From contig SKQM01000125.1 of the NCBI GenBank assembly GCA_007119005.1, positions 1 to 17,132 of the forward strand: a stretch of DNA of 17,132 nt. Direction: 5' to 3'. Origin of the DNA: Thioalkalivibrio sp. Lineage in GTDB: Bacteria > Pseudomonadota > Gammaproteobacteria > Ectothiorhodospirales > Ectothiorhodospiraceae. Within the stretch, counting starts at the first letter, position 1. Each line of letters starts with the position of its first letter. The notes beneath the pieces were generated by a model that was not told the origin of the DNA, did no database searches, and saw only the letters and a program-made list of their open reading frames with translations. A program made the position numbers and the translations under genes. Shown here in pieces: positions 16,206 through 17,132 of the stretch.

Positions 16206-16532
16206 TCAGAACGGCAGCTTCATGCCGGCGGGAAGGCCCATGCCTGCGGTCAGGCCGGCCATCCGCTCCTGCGCGGCCGCTTCCGCCTTGTGCACCGCGT
16301 CGTTGATCGCCGCCGCTACCAGATCCTCGATCATGTCACGGTCGTCGTCGAACAGGCTCGGGTCGATACTCACCCTGCGCACCTCGTGCTTGCCGGTCAT
16401 CACGACCCGGACCAGTCCGCCACCGGACTGGCCGTCCACCTCCATGTTGGCGAGTTCCGCCTGTACCTTCTGCATGTCTTCCTGCATCTTCTGGGCCTGC
16501 TTCATCAAGCCGCCCAAGCCACCCTTCAGCAT
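16206..16532 (-). CDS. ybaB: YbaB/EbfC nucleoid-associated protein
   Basis: A 108-residue DNA-binding protein (E. coli YbaB has 109). The N-terminal helix [20 protein letters not shown] is the dimerising coiled part. A central strand segment, [20 protein letters not shown], and the helix LEDLV-like stretch [18 protein letters not shown] follow, then a Met/Gly-rich C-terminal tail ending MKLPF. The family forms a tweezer-like dimer on DNA and acts as a broad regulator or nucleoid protein. The gene lies between dnaX and recR, 53 nt and 34 nt from them. The ATG at 16532 has AGGAG 9 nt upstream. Confidence 0.97.
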   Translation of the reverse strand: MLKGGLGGLMKQAQKMQEDMQKVQAELANMEVDGQSGGGLVRVVMTGKHEVRRVSIDPSLFDDDRDMIEDLVAAAINDAVHKAEAAAQERMAGLTAGMGLPAGMKLPF

Positions 16533-16585
16533 GTCCTCTCGCTCCTGATCGTCTGCCTGCCTGTGCTGGATATCGCCGTTTTCGG

Positions 16586-17132
16586 TCAGTTCGCGGGCTG
16601 CTCACCCGTGCCGGCGCCTTCGGCCCCGTCGAGCAACTGCACCCGTGCCACCTCCGCCCCGAAGGTTTCCCGCAGCGCCGCAATCACCGGGTCCGCCCGA
16701 ACCTCGGACTCCACCTTAGCCTGACGCGCCGCCGCGTCCGCCGCAAGCCTCGCCGCCGGCGTGTTCCCCGACGGTTCACTCTGCTCGCGCAGCTCCAGCC
16801 GGATGTCGTCGCCGAGCGCCTGCGAGAGTGCATCGGTCAGACGCGCGAGACCGCGACCGGTGCAGAGCATGCGGTGCGCGGGCTGGACCGCGATCACCAC
16901 CCGACCCCGCTCATGCTCCAACAGATCGGCATGCAGCGCGAGTTCCCGTGTCGGACCCGGGCGCAGGGAACGCGCAAAGGCGTGCCAGTCCAGCACCGGC
17001 GGCTCCGACACCCGGTGGTCGGGCGAATCGACTCCAGCAGCCGTCGCGGCTGGCTGCAGCTCAGCGCGCGCAAGCGGCGGGGAGTCCGCGCCGTCCGGCC
17101 GTCGCGACGGCGCCGCGGCGGGTGTCACCTCA
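16586..17132 (-). CDS. dnaX: DNA polymerase III subunit tau, C-terminal part (cut by window edge)
   Basis: The 3' part of dnaX; the frame is open to the window end and continues beyond it. What is visible is a Pro/Ala-rich linker and then a folded domain of about 130 residues. The domain begins [22 protein letters not shown] and contains [17 protein letters not shown] and [17 protein letters not shown]. This is the tau-specific region that contacts the polymerase alpha subunit and the DnaB helicase. The AAA+ ATPase part and the tau/gamma frameshift site would lie outside. Identification rests on this domain and on the position before ybaB-recR. Confidence 0.92.
   Translation of the reverse strand, partial: EVTPAAAPSRRPDGADSPPLARAELQPAATAAGVDSPDHRVSEPPVLDWHAFARSLRPGPTRELALHADLLEHERGRVVIAVQPAHRMLCTGRGLARLTDALSQALGDDIRLELREQSEPSGNTPAARLAADAAARQAKVESEVRADPVIAALRETFGAEVARVQLLDGAEGAGTGEQPAN

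Overview
The window is a GC-rich stretch of a gammaproteobacterial chromosome. Gene content and order match the Pseudomonas/Chromatiales type of arrangement, and a Chromatiales or Ectothiorhodospiraceae-like host is my best guess from protein character, GC content and the REP repeats. It is almost entirely core chromosome: no insertion sequence, phage gene, CRISPR array, tRNA or rRNA is visible.

Positions 1-9946 (minus strand) form one long co-directional block, transcribed right to left: rpoE-rseA-rseB-rseC, a degP/mucD-type protease, a glutaredoxin-like protein, lepA, lepB, a DUF4845 protein, rnc, era, recO, pdxJ (cut by the window edge). Many junctions are 4-nt overlaps. This joins the envelope-stress sigma factor with its anti-sigma system and periplasmic protease (the algU-mucABCD layout), then a membrane/secretion and translation block (LepB, LepA), then RNA processing and ribosome maturation (RNase III, Era), then repair (RecO) and vitamin B6 synthesis (PdxJ). 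Three sites match the sigma-E promoter pattern (GAACTT, 16 nt, TC-rich -10): before rpoE, before degP, and, as a full consensus match, across the recO stop codon just before pdxJ.

Positions 10091-14041: nadB runs divergently from rpoE. It converges on orn (minus strand). Divergent from orn are a small c-type cytochrome, a pterin-4a-carbinolamine dehydratase and the ribosome GTPase rsgA (plus strand).

Positions 14042-14357 have no gene but hold an alternating array of seven REP-like hairpins, including an 85-bp unit repeated in tandem two and a third times. It lies between two converging genes.

Positions 14358-17132 (minus strand) run dnaX (3' part only), ybaB, recR, a HIT-family hydrolase and an unrecognised, probably outer-membrane beta-barrel protein. 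dnaX-ybaB-recR is a classic replication/repair operon.

I found no clear new multi-gene system. The observations most worth a second look are the sigma-E-like promoters (especially the one inside recO), the REP array, and the unassigned outer-membrane protein.
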